64,000 bases of DNA from Paenibacillus sp. J45TS6 (GTDB taxonomy: Bacteria > Bacillota > Bacilli > Paenibacillales > Paenibacillaceae), in contig NZ_BOSJ01000004.1 of NCBI RefSeq assembly GCF_018403285.1, positions 124,001 to 188,000 on the forward strand, given 5' to 3'. The notes beneath the pieces were generated by a model that had not been told where the DNA came from, made no database searches, and saw only the letters and a list, made by a program, of their open reading frames with translations. Positions 46,136-55,072 of this stretch are shown piece by piece (positions within the stretch are counted from its first letter, which is position 1; the number at the start of each line of letters is the position of its first letter). Made by a program: the position numbers and the translations under genes.

Positions 46136-47035
46136 GTGAGTAATGAAACAAAAGAACAACAATCGGTACTGATCGTTGACGGTATGGCCGTCTTATTTCG
46201 TGCGTATTTTGCTACAGCTGCAGGCGGGTATATTCGTCGTACGAAGGATGGGCTGGCTACGAATGCAGTTTATGGCTTTATTCGTTATTTTTGGGATGCA
46301 GTTCAGACGTTTAACCCGACACATGTGGTATGTTGCTGGGATTTAGGTGGAGGAACTTTCCGAGGCGAGCATTATGCGGCATATAAGGGGAATCGTCCGG
46401 AAGCGCCGGAAGATTTAATTCCTCAGTTTACAATGATTCAAGAAGTAATGGAAAGTCTCGGCATTCCAAACATTAGTGCTCCAGGTTATGAAGCTGACGA
46501 TTGTATTGGAACGTTAAGTCGTTTATATAGCGAAGATCTTGGTATGAATGTGATGATTCTATCTGGAGATCACGATCTTCTTCAGCTTGTGAACGATCGT
46601 ACCAGTGTGATTATAATGAAAAAAGGGCATGGTAATTATAAAGTATACACTCCTGATTCCTTATATGAGGAGAAGGGGCTGCGTCCTCGTCAAATCATTG
46701 ATATGAAGGGGCTCATGGGAGATGCAAGCGATAATTATCCAGGCGTTCGGGGGATTGGCGAAAAAACAGCGATGAAGCTTGTTCAAGAGTATGAATCCAT
46801 TGAAGGGATTCTTGAACATCTGGATGAACTTAGTCCTTCTATTCGCAAGAAGATTGAGAATGACATGGATATGTTACATCTATCTCGTAAACTGGCAGAG
46901 ATCCATTTGGAAGTTCCCGTTGCTTGTTCTCTTGAAAGTTGTGTTCTAAGTTTAGATCATCATCAGGTTATTGCGAAATTTGAAGAACTTGAAATGAAAA
47001 GTTTGTGCTCACTGATCGGGGTTGCGATTAGTTAA
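46136..47035 (+). CDS. ypcP: 5'-3' exonuclease, stand-alone PolA-type (YpcP-like)
   Basis: 299 residues, GTG start after AGGAGCG. FEN-type fold: DGMAVLFRAYFAT with metal-binding Asp, YKGNRPEAPEDL, the acidic PGYEADDCIGTLS and SGDHDLLQLV, MKGLMGDASDNYPG, and the helix-hairpin-helix GVRGIGEKTAMKLV. Same as the N-terminal nuclease of DNA polymerase I without polymerase. Roles in RNA primer removal and repair are inferred from family. Confidence 0.93.
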   Translation: MSNETKEQQSVLIVDGMAVLFRAYFATAAGGYIRRTKDGLATNAVYGFIRYFWDAVQTFNPTHVVCCWDLGGGTFRGEHYAAYKGNRPEAPEDLIPQFTMIQEVMESLGIPNISAPGYEADDCIGTLSRLYSEDLGMNVMILSGDHDLLQLVNDRTSVIIMKKGHGNYKVYTPDSLYEEKGLRPRQIIDMKGLMGDASDNYPGVRGIGEKTAMKLVQEYESIEGILEHLDELSPSIRKKIENDMDMLHLSRKLAEIHLEVPVACSLESCVLSLDHHQVIAKFEELEMKSLCSLIGVAIS

Positions 47036-47048
47036 AGATAGAATGAAA

Positions 47049-47081
47049 GATACGGAAGATTGATTTCCGTATCTTTTTTTT
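47049..47081 (+). terminator. Rho-independent terminator
   Basis: AGATACGGAA and TTCCGTATCT pair around GATTGAT, followed by eight T. Confidence 0.9.
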
Positions 47082-47199
47082 GTGTATTTAGGCATTGACC
47101 TAAAACCGATTTCGGGCGATGATTAGATAAAGCCGGATACTAACCTTATAAAGCGATGATAGAACTTCTTGGTATCTAGAAAAAGTGGAGGCGTTACCA

Positions 47200-47871
47200 T
47201 TGAATGATATAGAGTCAGTTTCATATCGGATCGTATCTCTAAACGTTGGAACCAAGAAACGGATGAAAAGCGGCAGGCAAGAATTTTATTCAGCCATCGA
47301 TAAACATCCTGTTTCAGATCGTATATATTTATCAAAAACAGGGTTTGCTCGTGATGAACAGGCCGATCTGATACACCATGGAGGCGTAGATAAGGCCGTG
47401 TGTGTATTCGACTATCTTGCTTACCCTTCGTACGAAGCTTTTTTGGGACAAAACTTGCAGCCAGGCGCGTTTGGCGAGAATATTACGGTATCCGGCTGCA
47501 GTGAGCAGGACACATATATCGGTGATATATGGAAGCTTGGAGAAGCAACAGTACAAGTGAGTCAGCCGCGCGAACCTTGTTTTAAACTAGGTGTGAAATA
47601 CAATGCTAAGGAGCTTCCTTTGAAGTTTCAAACGACTGGGATTACAGGGTACTATTTTCGAGTACTAGAAGAAGGATATGTATCAGCTGAGAGTGAACTT
47701 ATTCTGTGTTCGCGAGCAGCTAACAGTGTAAGTGTAATGGAAGCAAACTACATTATGCATCAGAATAAAGATGATTTTCATGCGATACATAAGCTTCTTT
47801 CTGTGGATTCTCTATCAGCGAGCTGGAAATCCACACTGACAAAAAGAATGGAAAAGCGAAAACTCAACTAG
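47200..47871 (+). CDS. MOSC-domain protein (YiiM-like)
   Basis: 223 residues from TTG 47200, nine bases after GTGGAGG. The MOSC domain includes GARDE-like GFARDEQADLIHHGGVDKAVCVFD, PGAFGENITVSG, and the conserved Cys in QPREPCFKLGVKY, the sulfur carrier site in this family. The C-terminal 3-alpha domain of YiiM follows. YiiM/YuaD proteins reduce N-hydroxylated compounds with a molybdenum cofactor; activity here is inferred. Ends two bases before the next gene's frame and 22 bases before its chosen start. Confidence 0.9.
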   Translation: MNDIESVSYRIVSLNVGTKKRMKSGRQEFYSAIDKHPVSDRIYLSKTGFARDEQADLIHHGGVDKAVCVFDYLAYPSYEAFLGQNLQPGAFGENITVSGCSEQDTYIGDIWKLGEATVQVSQPREPCFKLGVKYNAKELPLKFQTTGITGYYFRVLEEGYVSAESELILCSRAANSVSVMEANYIMHQNKDDFHAIHKLLSVDSLSASWKSTLTKRMEKRKLN

Positions 47872-47893
47872 AATGATTCGAAAGGGTGTTAAT

Positions 47894-48775
47894 GTGCGAG
47901 TATTAGGTGCTATTGAAGCTGGTGGAACAAAGTTTGTATGCGGGATCGGTAATGAACAGGGTGAAATTTTTGAAAGAGTTAGTTTTCCGACGACAACCCC
48001 TGAAGAAACGATGGCCCAAGTTATTGCTTTTTTTGAAGGCAAGAAATTCGATGCACTTGGTGTAGGCTCCTTCGGGCCAATCGATCCGATTAAGAATAGT
48101 CCTACATATGGACATATTACAACAACGCCTAAACCGTTTTGGGGCGGTTATGACATGATTGGCAAGCTAAAAGAACATTTTGATGTACCTATGAATTTCG
48201 ATACGGATGTAAATGGAGCTGCACTTGGTGAGTACACTTGGGGCGCTGCAAAGGGATTAGACAGCTGTATTTACATCACTGTCGGTACAGGAATCGGAGC
48301 AGGAGCCGTTGTTGGAGGACAACTGGTTCATGGTCTATCTCATCCAGAAATGGGACATATCAGTGTAAGACGCCATCCGAATGATACCTTTGAAGGCTTC
48401 TGTCCATTTCATGGTGATTGTCTTGAAGGGATGGCAGCCGGGCCTGCGATCCTTAAACGCTGGGGAAAAGCTGGTGTGGAACTACCGACCGATCATCCTG
48501 CTTGGGAGATGGAAGCTTATTATTTGGCTCAAGCTTTGGTCAATTATGTACTTATTCTTTCACCGCAAAAGATTATTATGGGCGGCGGTGTAATGAAGCA
48601 GGAGCAATTGTTCCCTGAGATTAGACGCCAGTTGAAGACACTCTTAGGAGGATATGTACAACATTCGAGTATTACCGAGCACATCGATCAATATGTCGTG
48701 TATCCGGAACTCGGAGACAATGCTGGTATTTGCGGTTCACTCGCTCTTGCGAAGCTGGCTTTAGAAGAACAATAA
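47894..48775 (+). CDS. ROK-family fructokinase
   Basis: 293 residues from GTG 47894, following AAAGGGTG. ROK kinase features: GAIEAGGTKFVCGIG (ATP phosphate 1), NFDTDVNGAALGEYTWG (catalytic Asp), TVGTGIGAGAV (phosphate 2), and the zinc site HPEMGHISV ... FCPFHGDCLEGMAAGPA (His-Cys-His-Cys). This matches the YdhR/GmuE-type fructokinases. Substrate fructose is inferred; no transporter is adjacent. Confidence 0.93.
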   Translation: MRVLGAIEAGGTKFVCGIGNEQGEIFERVSFPTTTPEETMAQVIAFFEGKKFDALGVGSFGPIDPIKNSPTYGHITTTPKPFWGGYDMIGKLKEHFDVPMNFDTDVNGAALGEYTWGAAKGLDSCIYITVGTGIGAGAVVGGQLVHGLSHPEMGHISVRRHPNDTFEGFCPFHGDCLEGMAAGPAILKRWGKAGVELPTDHPAWEMEAYYLAQALVNYVLILSPQKIIMGGGVMKQEQLFPEIRRQLKTLLGGYVQHSSITEHIDQYVVYPELGDNAGICGSLALAKLALEEQ

Positions 48776-48783
48776 AATTAAGA

Positions 48784-48811
48784 TTGAAATTACTTACATT
48801 TATGGTATAGT
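48784..48811 (+). promoter_or_regulatory. Candidate promoter ahead of a short uORF-terminator leader
   Basis: TTGAAA (48784-48789), 16-bp spacer, TATAGT (48806-48811), directly after the ROK stop codon. A transcript would start near 48818. Confidence 0.55.
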
Positions 48812-48839
48812 ATTTGGTAACAGAACAGCGCGGAGTTAC

Positions 48840-48872
48840 ATGAGGAAGCACCTCTCTCACATGGATATGTGA
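48840..48872 (+). CDS. Possible 10-residue leader peptide inside a terminator hairpin
   Basis: ATG 48840 with GGAG four bases ahead; encodes MRKHLSHMDM and stops at 48870-48872 inside the 3' arm of the hairpin at 48847-48882. Placement resembles an attenuation leader, but the spacing to GGAG is short and chance is not excluded. Confidence 0.3.
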   Translation: MRKHLSHMDM

Positions 48873-48888
48873 GAGAGGTGCTTTTTTG
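48847..48888 (+). terminator. Strong rho-independent terminator between the ROK and HRDC genes
   Basis: A perfect 16-base stem, AGCACCTCTCTCACAT with ATGTGAGAGAGGTGCT, around GGAT, followed by TTTTT. Confidence 0.93.
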
Positions 48889-48935
48889 CGTGTTACTTTT
48901 GTACTGCCTGATTTTGAGAGGAGGCTGGCAAGAAA

Positions 48936-49940
48936 ATGAACATTGTATTTATGAATCAATTATCTGTAACATCAGAGCAAAGCGGGGCAAAGTATGCACA
49001 ACTATGGATAGGGGAAGAAGAAGACTTGTGGCAGCTTGGCTGGAGCAGTATGAATACGGGGGAAGAACAGGTTGATATTTGGTATGAAGGCGGTTCTTGG
49101 AATGAGATGATGCATATCTATCGTTTTCAGCTGGCAATCAAGATGAGTGAAGGCTACAGGCCGCTTATTGAGGGTATATTTCATGAAACCGAAGATGTGA
49201 AACAGCGTAATCAGCATACGCAGAAACTGCAATGTTATAGCGAACTTTATAGTCGTGAAGAATTATATCAAGCTTTATGTATATGGCGGAGAAAGAAAGC
49301 ATCAACGGAGCGCAAAGCGCCTTATTTTATCGCGAGTAATCGATTGCTGCGGATGATTAGCACCTTTGTGCCTCATAATTTGGAAGAATTGCGGGAATTA
49401 CCTGGTGTAGGCGAGAATAAGTTGGCCGAATATGGCCAGGAGTTGCTGGAAATCACCACAAAAGAAACGAGAGAACATGGTTTCCCACTAAATTGGGTAG
49501 TTACAGAGCTCACGGAAGAAGAATATGAGTCATGGAATTATAGGCAAAAAGAGCAAAAGTATAAACAGGAGCTGGAAAAATTCAATCTGAAGAAATCAGT
49601 TCTAACAGGTATAGCAGATGGTCAGTCTCTTGATGATCTCAGTGCTTCTACAGGTCTGAACCGCAGAGAACTAGTTGATTTTCTGGAGGAACTTGAAAAG
49701 AGTGGCTATGATACAGAGATGCTGATCGCAAAAGAACTGACATGGATGACAGATGATGAGCAAGAGCTGATCTGGAATGCTTATGATGAGCTTGGAACAA
49801 GCTTTTTAAAACCCGTACTACACCGAGTATATGGTGAAGATCCTGCAGGAGCGGGACCACTTGATCAATTGTATGAGCGGCTGCGTATCGTTCGTATTCG
49901 TTACCGAAGACAGACCGAAACAAGCAAACAGGTTGGATAA
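48936..49940 (+). CDS. HRDC-domain protein with RecQ-C-terminal-like helix-turn-helix
   Basis: 334 residues, ATG after GAGAGGAGGC. After an N-terminal ~105-residue mixed domain (beta-rich, Trp-rich), an HRDC domain spans ~110-175: REELYQALCIWRRKKASTER, FIASNRLLRMISTFVP, LEELRELPGVGENKLAEYG. Near residues 225-290 is a helix-turn-helix region (ADGQSLDDLSASTGLNRRELVDFLEEL) like those after HRDC in RecQ. The helicase itself is absent. A nucleic-acid-binding role is likely; precise function unknown. Confidence 0.83.
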   Translation: MNIVFMNQLSVTSEQSGAKYAQLWIGEEEDLWQLGWSSMNTGEEQVDIWYEGGSWNEMMHIYRFQLAIKMSEGYRPLIEGIFHETEDVKQRNQHTQKLQCYSELYSREELYQALCIWRRKKASTERKAPYFIASNRLLRMISTFVPHNLEELRELPGVGENKLAEYGQELLEITTKETREHGFPLNWVVTELTEEEYESWNYRQKEQKYKQELEKFNLKKSVLTGIADGQSLDDLSASTGLNRRELVDFLEELEKSGYDTEMLIAKELTWMTDDEQELIWNAYDELGTSFLKPVLHRVYGEDPAGAGPLDQLYERLRIVRIRYRRQTETSKQVG

Positions 49941-50021
49941 AAGGAGGAAGGTCACAATACATAATAACTTCTGTATATAACTCAGTCTATGATGTGAAAA
50001 GGCAGGGTGGATTATATAGCA

Positions 50022-50051
50022 AAGGTTCCTCCATATAAATGAAGGAACCTT
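50022..50051. repeat. Inverted repeat between the HRDC and corA genes
   Basis: AAGGTTCC and GGAACCTT with partial pairing between (TCC/TGA). T-runs are poor on both sides; it may be a weak terminator for the convergent genes. Confidence 0.5.
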
Positions 50052-50116
50052 GTTATATATGATATTTCCATGAAGATTAAATGAAGATCTAGTGAAAATA
50101 CACTCACTAAAAATCT

Positions 50117-51052
50117 CTAAATCCAATCTTTTTTACGGAAAATAAGGTACATCGTGATCCCAAGCGCTGCTATAATCCCAATGACTATAAAATATGAATA
50201 TTTATAATCTAGCTCAGGCATATTCTTGAAATTCATTCCATAGATCCCGGTAATCAGTGTCAGCGGCATAAATACGGTAGTTATGGCCGTAAACACACGC
50301 ATGATCTCATTGGCCCGGTTGGAAATACTCGATTGATAAGCTTCTCGTAAGTTACCCATCAAATCCCGATAAGTATCAAATGTTTCTGATATTTTCACCG
50401 CATTCTCATAGATATCACTAAAGTATTTTTGCAATTGATCATCAATGAGACGCAGATCCTTTTTATTAAGTGTATTAATGACTTCTTTTTGAGGACCAAG
50501 CCCCTTCTTGAGCCATAAAATCTCACTTCTGAGACCTATAATTTCATTCAGATGACTTTTCTTGGTATGCATTAAAATATCTTCTTCGAGCTTTTCAATT
50601 CTTGCTTCGAGCCGGTCACCTACTGTGAAATAGTTATCTACAATGGAATCAATAAGCAGGTATAAGAAACGATCGGGTGAATTTACTTCCTGCTCCCAGA
50701 GGATCGGTTTCAGTGTTCGCAGTTCATTTACTTTCTGCTTCGTTACCGTAATAATATAATGTCTACCGAGGAAAACGTTGACCGCACGTAAAAATATTTC
50801 CTCGTCATCAAAACGGATACTATTCACTACGATAAAATAATGACTTTCATAAATTTCGAGCTTCGGACGCTGCTCTTCATCACTCAGACAGTCTTCTACA
50901 GCAAGATCATGCATGTGAAATATAGGTTGAAGAATGGCGAGATCGTCTACATCCGCATCGATCCAATAAAAGCCTTCTTCAGGTGGAGTCAGTGTATCTT
51001 CAATATGATCAAGCGAAGTGAAAACTCCTTGGTTAACATATCTAATCTTCAT
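50117..51052 (-). CDS. corA: CorA-family magnesium/divalent cation channel
   Basis: 311 residues. Large N-terminal cytoplasmic domain with a long helix (residues ~130-250), then two C-terminal membrane helices; the selectivity motif GMN occurs in LITGIYGMNFKNMPE, and the tail ends FRKKDWI. This is the CorA pentameric Mg2+ channel family. ATG 51052 after AAGGAGTGG; an upstream GTG is not used. Expressed from a promoter at ~51291-51319 (minus strand) through a ~230-nt structured leader. Confidence 0.95.
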   Translation of the reverse strand: MKIRYVNQGVFTSLDHIEDTLTPPEEGFYWIDADVDDLAILQPIFHMHDLAVEDCLSDEEQRPKLEIYESHYFIVVNSIRFDDEEIFLRAVNVFLGRHYIITVTKQKVNELRTLKPILWEQEVNSPDRFLYLLIDSIVDNYFTVGDRLEARIEKLEEDILMHTKKSHLNEIIGLRSEILWLKKGLGPQKEVINTLNKKDLRLIDDQLQKYFSDIYENAVKISETFDTYRDLMGNLREAYQSSISNRANEIMRVFTAITTVFMPLTLITGIYGMNFKNMPELDYKYSYFIVIGIIAALGITMYLIFRKKDWI

Positions 51053-51124
51053 TTGAACCACTCCTTAAGTAAACTCCCGGAATTTAAGCGGGACAAGCTG
51101 AATAACTAAGGAATGTGAACATCA

Positions 51125-51260
51125 GTGCCGACAAAAGGTACAAAGAGGGCAAACATCAGAAATTACGCGTCCCGTTAGCCGGCAAGCTGATGGTACATCC
51201 TATGCTGTTATAATCATTCGGCTGCCAGTCAGGCCTCGGGTCGCCGTCCATTTTTGTCAC
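51125..51260 (-). promoter_or_regulatory. Structured leader domain upstream of corA, class not identified
   Basis: On the minus strand GTGACAAAA..GG (51260-51248) pairs, with bulges, with CC.TTTTGTCGGCAC (51138-51125), closing a domain that contains CATCAG/CTGATG (51192-51187 / 51159-51154) and CGGC/GCCG (51246-51243 / 51222-51219). It lacks the GGTGAGGCTCCT core of the M-box Mg2+ riboswitch and the yybP-ykoY signature. A metal-responsive element is plausible from position only. Confidence 0.5.
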
Positions 51261-51290
51261 CCCATTATGTTTAAATTGACACTGATTCTT

Positions 51291-51319
51291 AGTATAACGT
51301 GCTATATTTCAGCAATCAA
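51291..51319 (-). promoter_or_regulatory. Sigma-A promoter of corA
   Basis: Minus strand TTGATT (51319-51314), 17-bp spacer, TATACT (51296-51291). Start point near 51284 gives a ~232-nt leader. Confidence 0.75.
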
Positions 51320-51481
51320 GATAAAATGTTTATGACATATCTTATGTCCGGATTTTCATAGAGGTGACTTGTTTTTTAAGTAACGTTATAAATCCAGTTC
51401 TTGACGGAAACCTACCTCTTGCTATAGAGTAATGGTAACAATTAGTGAATTGTTCTTTATTGTAAAATTGAATACAGCGAA

Positions 51482-51677
51482 ATCTTATCAAGAGTGGTGG
51501 AGGGACTGGCCCTTAGAAGCCACAGCAACCGGCGAGCGATCGCACGGTGCTAATTCTTGCTATTTAAGTTATATGCCGATTGTGGACTATAACTTGAATT
51601 GAGAGATGAGAGAGGAGCATTACCGTATACGGATCAACGGCCTTTCTCAAGTGTAATGGGATAGGTCGTTTTTTTTT
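51482..51677 (+). promoter_or_regulatory. SAM-I (S-box) riboswitch with terminator, upstream of metA-metI-metC
   Basis: The aptamer covers ~51482-51611: CTTATCAAGAGTGGTGGAGG, GGCCCTTAGAAGCCACAGCAA, CGGTGCTAATTCTTGC and the closing GAGAGATGAGA are diagnostic S-box elements. The expression platform ends in a terminator with arms AACGGCC (51636) and GGTCGTT (51664) followed by eight T. S-adenosylmethionine binding should end transcription before the methionine genes. Confidence 0.97.
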
Positions 51678-51758
51678 ATCTTCCGTGGGAATAAATTCGC
51701 TTCCTTACGAACCTCTCACTCTATTAACCAACAAAACGTTTTTAAGGAGGAACTACCC

Positions 51759-52676
51759 TTGCCCATTAAAATCCCTGATACTTTACCAGCTAAAGAAATC
51801 CTCGCAGGTGAGAATATTTTTGTTATGGATGAAACGCATGCTTTCAAACAGGACATTCGCCCTTTACGTATTGGTATTCTCAATTTGATGCCTACGAAAG
51901 AGACAACGGAGACCCAGTTACTCCGGCTCATTGGCAATACACCTCTTCAAGTGGATGTAATTTTAATTCATCCAAAATCGCATGTTTCAAAAAACACGTC
52001 TCAAGAATATCTCGATATGTTTTACAAAACGTTTGATGAAGTAAAGGATCTGCGCTTCGATGGACTGATCATTACGGGGGCCCCGGTAGAACAGATGGAA
52101 TTTGAAGAAGTAACATATTGGGAAGAAATTCAGCAGATTTTTAACTGGTCCAAAACGAATGTGACTTCCACGATGCATATCTGTTGGGCTTCACAAGCAG
52201 GGCTTTATCATCATTTTAATGTACCCAAAGTGTCACTTCCTGAAAAATGCTTTGGTGTGTTTCCACACACGTTAAGTAAATCACATGTAAAACTCCTTCG
52301 AGGATTTGATGAGTTATTCCTTGCTCCGCATTCTCGTCATACCGAAGTACGCCGAGAAGATATAGATAAAGTGGCTGGGCTTGATATTTTAGCAGAGTCG
52401 GAAGAAGCCGGAGTATATATTGTGGCTAGCGAGGATGGAAAACAAATTTTTGTTACAGGGCATTCCGAATATGATCCGTTATCCTTAAAGTGGGAATATG
52501 ACCGCGATAAGGAGAGAGGATTAGATGTGAAACTGCCTAATAACTATTTTCCGAATGATGACCCAAGCAAGGTACCGTTGTCCAGCTGGAGAGCACATGC
52601 AAACTTATTGTTCTCGAACTGGCTTAACTACTATGTTTACCAAGCAACACCCTATGACCTTGAAACACAAAACTAG
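51759..52676 (+). CDS. metA: Homoserine O-acetyltransferase (MetA fold)
   Basis: 305 residues, TTG start after AAGGAGGAAC. MetA/class I glutamine-amidotransferase-like fold with the nucleophile in [14 protein letters not shown], the catalytic His in [15 protein letters not shown], and PHSRHTEV. The specificity position in [13 protein letters not shown] is Glu where E. coli MetA has Gly; Glu there is associated with acetyl-CoA rather than succinyl-CoA, as in Bacillus MetA. First gene of the S-box-controlled methionine operon. Confidence 0.95.
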   Translation: MPIKIPDTLPAKEILAGENIFVMDETHAFKQDIRPLRIGILNLMPTKETTETQLLRLIGNTPLQVDVILIHPKSHVSKNTSQEYLDMFYKTFDEVKDLRFDGLIITGAPVEQMEFEEVTYWEEIQQIFNWSKTNVTSTMHICWASQAGLYHHFNVPKVSLPEKCFGVFPHTLSKSHVKLLRGFDELFLAPHSRHTEVRREDIDKVAGLDILAESEEAGVYIVASEDGKQIFVTGHSEYDPLSLKWEYDRDKERGLDVKLPNNYFPNDDPSKVPLSSWRAHANLLFSNWLNYYVYQATPYDLETQN

Positions 52677-52704
52677 TCTATGTATATAAGGGGGACATCA
52701 CATT

Positions 52705-53889
52705 ATGGAAAACAAGCTGAAATTAGAAAGTAAGCTCGCACAAATAGGATCCGTTAAAGAACCTGTAACTGGAGCGGTTAATTTTCCAATCTATCAATCG
52801 ACTGCATTTAGACATCCTGAACTGGGAAAAAGCACGGGATTTGATTACATACGTACGACAAACCCAACTCGAAAAGTACTGGAAGAAGCTGCAGCTGAAC
52901 TGGAATCGGGGGATGCAGGTTTTGCCTGCAGTTCTGGTATGGCAGCCATCATGACGATTTTCGCTAAGTTTGGGCAAGGGGACCACCTGATCATTTCACT
53001 TGATCTATATGGAGGAACATATCGTCTTGTGGAGCGAATCCTTGCTAAGAATGGAATTACAGCAAGCTATGTAGATACGAACGATTTAGAGGCCCTTGAG
53101 AAGGTGCGCCAGGAAAATACAAAAGCGATTTTTATTGAAACTCCAACGAACCCACTAATGATGATCACGGATATTAAAGAAGTCTGTACATGGGCTAGAA
53201 AACACGAAATTTTGACCATTGTAGATAATACGCTGCTTACTCCATTTTTCCAGCGTCCGCTTGAACTTGGTGCGGATATCGTAATGCATAGTGCTACTAA
53301 ATATCTTGGTGGACATAACGATGTACTGGCTGGTCTTATTGTCACGAAAGGCAAAGAAATCTCGGAAGAGATCGCTTTTCTCCATAATTCGATAGGGGCC
53401 GTGTTATCTCCGAGCGATAGTTACCAGTTAATGCGGGGAATGAAGACGCTTGCGCTGCGTATGGAACGCCACGAATATAATGCAACAAAGGTAGCTGAAT
53501 TTTTGCTGTCCCATGAACTGATTACAGATGTTTATTACCCTGCCTTGCCGGATCACCCGTCTTATGAAGTCCAAAAAAGACAGTCTAGTGGAAATACAGG
53601 CATCCTGTCTTTTAAAGTGAAAGACGCTCGTTATGTGGAGCCCATTCTAAGACATATCAAACTCATTGCCTTTGCAGAAAGTTTGGGCGGGGTAGAGTCA
53701 CTAATGACGTACCCTGTGGTGCAGACTCATGCGGATATTCCAGTCGAGATTCGTAATGCAGTAGGCCTCGATGATCGGCTGCTGCGCTTCTCTGTTGGAA
53801 TTGAACATATTGATGATATTATTCAGGACTTACATGCTGCATTTCACGAGGCAGCTTTAGAGCTGGAAGGAAGTGTTGTTCGTGGCTAA
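52705..53889 (+). CDS. metI: Cystathionine gamma-synthase / O-acetylhomoserine thiolyase
   Basis: 394 residues, Cys/Met-metabolism PLP enzyme. Features: the SGMAAIMTIFAKF substrate region, YGGTYRLVERIL, ETPTNPLM, the PLP Lys in HSATKYLGGHNDVLAG, and the C-terminal SLGGVESLMTYP ... RFSVGIEHIDDII. Second in the met operon; first of two paralogous PLP genes in the same order as Bacillus metI-metC, which suggests it makes cystathionine from O-acetylhomoserine. Which paralogue does which step is inferred from order. Confidence 0.92.
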   Translation: MENKLKLESKLAQIGSVKEPVTGAVNFPIYQSTAFRHPELGKSTGFDYIRTTNPTRKVLEEAAAELESGDAGFACSSGMAAIMTIFAKFGQGDHLIISLDLYGGTYRLVERILAKNGITASYVDTNDLEALEKVRQENTKAIFIETPTNPLMMITDIKEVCTWARKHEILTIVDNTLLTPFFQRPLELGADIVMHSATKYLGGHNDVLAGLIVTKGKEISEEIAFLHNSIGAVLSPSDSYQLMRGMKTLALRMERHEYNATKVAEFLLSHELITDVYYPALPDHPSYEVQKRQSSGNTGILSFKVKDARYVEPILRHIKLIAFAESLGGVESLMTYPVVQTHADIPVEIRNAVGLDDRLLRFSVGIEHIDDIIQDLHAAFHEAALELEGSVVRG

Positions 53890-55054
53890 TAAAAAAGAAG
53901 ACCAGCCTAACGATTATAAATTCGATACAAAATTGCTGCATTTTGGATCAGAGATCGATGAGACAACCGGCGCATCCAGTGTGCCTATATATCAAGCATC
54001 CACGTTCCACCATCATGATATTTTCTCGCCGCCAACTCATGATTACAGCCGTTCAGGCAATCCAACGCGGCAGGCGCTCGAAGATTATATCGCTCTTCTA
54101 GAGGGAGGAGTACGTGGTTTTGCTTATTCTTCGGGAATGGCTGCCATTTCAAGTTCTCTTATGATTCTGTCTGCAGGTGATCATATTATCGCCACAGAAG
54201 ATGTGTACGGCGGAACATACCGCTTGCTAAGCAGCATTCTTACTCGGATGAATATTGAGACTACGTTCGTAGATATGACGGATCTAGCAAATGTAAAAGC
54301 CGCTTACCGTCCAAATACAAAAGCCGTATATATGGAAACACCCTCAAATCCGACACTGCGTATTACAGATGTAGCAGGCATTACCGAATGGGCGAAGGAA
54401 AAGGGTCTTCTGACGCTGCTTGATAATACGTTCATGACACCTTATTACCAAAAGCCGATTGAGCAAGGAGTAGACATTGTACTCCATAGTGCGACTAAAT
54501 TCCTTGGTGGACACAGCGATGTACTAGCGGGGCTTGCTGTAGCAAGAACAGAAGCGATTGGAACGCAGCTGAAGCAGCTTCAAAATGGACTTGGTACTGT
54601 ACTTGGCGCCCAAGAATCCTGGCTGCTCATGAGAGGGATGAAAACGCTTGGCGCTCGTATGGCTCATTCCGAGATCAGTGCGACGAAACTTGCAGCTTGG
54701 CTTACGAACCGCTCTGACATTCCTGCTGTATACTATCCGGGACTACTTCATCACCCAGGACGAGAAGTGCACGAGAAACAGTCTACTGGCTACGGTGCAG
54801 TGGTATCATTTGATGTAGGTTCAGGAGACCGAGCGAAAGCCGTCCTCAATAAAGTTCGCTTGCCTCTTGTTGCCGTAAGTCTGGGTTCAGTTGAGAGTAT
54901 CTTGTCCTATCCTGCAATGATGTCTCATGCAGCGATGCCGAAAGACTTTAGACTAGAGCGAGGAATAACAGATGGTCTGCTTCGTTTCTCCGTTGGACTT
55001 GAAGATATTGATGATTTAATTGCCGATTTAGATCAGGCATTATCTAACACATAA
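53882..55054 (+). CDS. metC: Cystathionine beta-lyase
   Basis: 390 residues, a paralogue of the preceding gene: SGMAAISSSLMIL, YGGTYRLLSSIL, ETPSNPTLRI, PLP Lys in HSATKFLGGHSDVLAG, SLGSVESILSYP, RFSVGLEDIDDLI. It overlaps metI by eight bases; GTG 53882 is chosen because GGAAGGAAG lies ~11 bases ahead. It would split cystathionine to homocysteine, completing the route begun by metA and metI. Confidence 0.92.
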   Translation: MANKKEDQPNDYKFDTKLLHFGSEIDETTGASSVPIYQASTFHHHDIFSPPTHDYSRSGNPTRQALEDYIALLEGGVRGFAYSSGMAAISSSLMILSAGDHIIATEDVYGGTYRLLSSILTRMNIETTFVDMTDLANVKAAYRPNTKAVYMETPSNPTLRITDVAGITEWAKEKGLLTLLDNTFMTPYYQKPIEQGVDIVLHSATKFLGGHSDVLAGLAVARTEAIGTQLKQLQNGLGTVLGAQESWLLMRGMKTLGARMAHSEISATKLAAWLTNRSDIPAVYYPGLLHHPGREVHEKQSTGYGAVVSFDVGSGDRAKAVLNKVRLPLVAVSLGSVESILSYPAMMSHAAMPKDFRLERGITDGLLRFSVGLEDIDDLIADLDQALSNT

Positions 55055-55072
55055 CATAAGATTTTTATTCTC

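Noticed and set aside
51125-51260. M-box magnesium riboswitch upstream of corA
   Set aside because: The conserved M-box core segments (GGTGAGGCTCCT, CGCTGCTGCCC) are not present on the minus strand.
51450-51478. Promoter TTGTTC-17-TACAGC ahead of the S-box
   Set aside because: The -10 is weak and its start point would fall inside the riboswitch P1 helix; the true promoter could not be fixed by eye.
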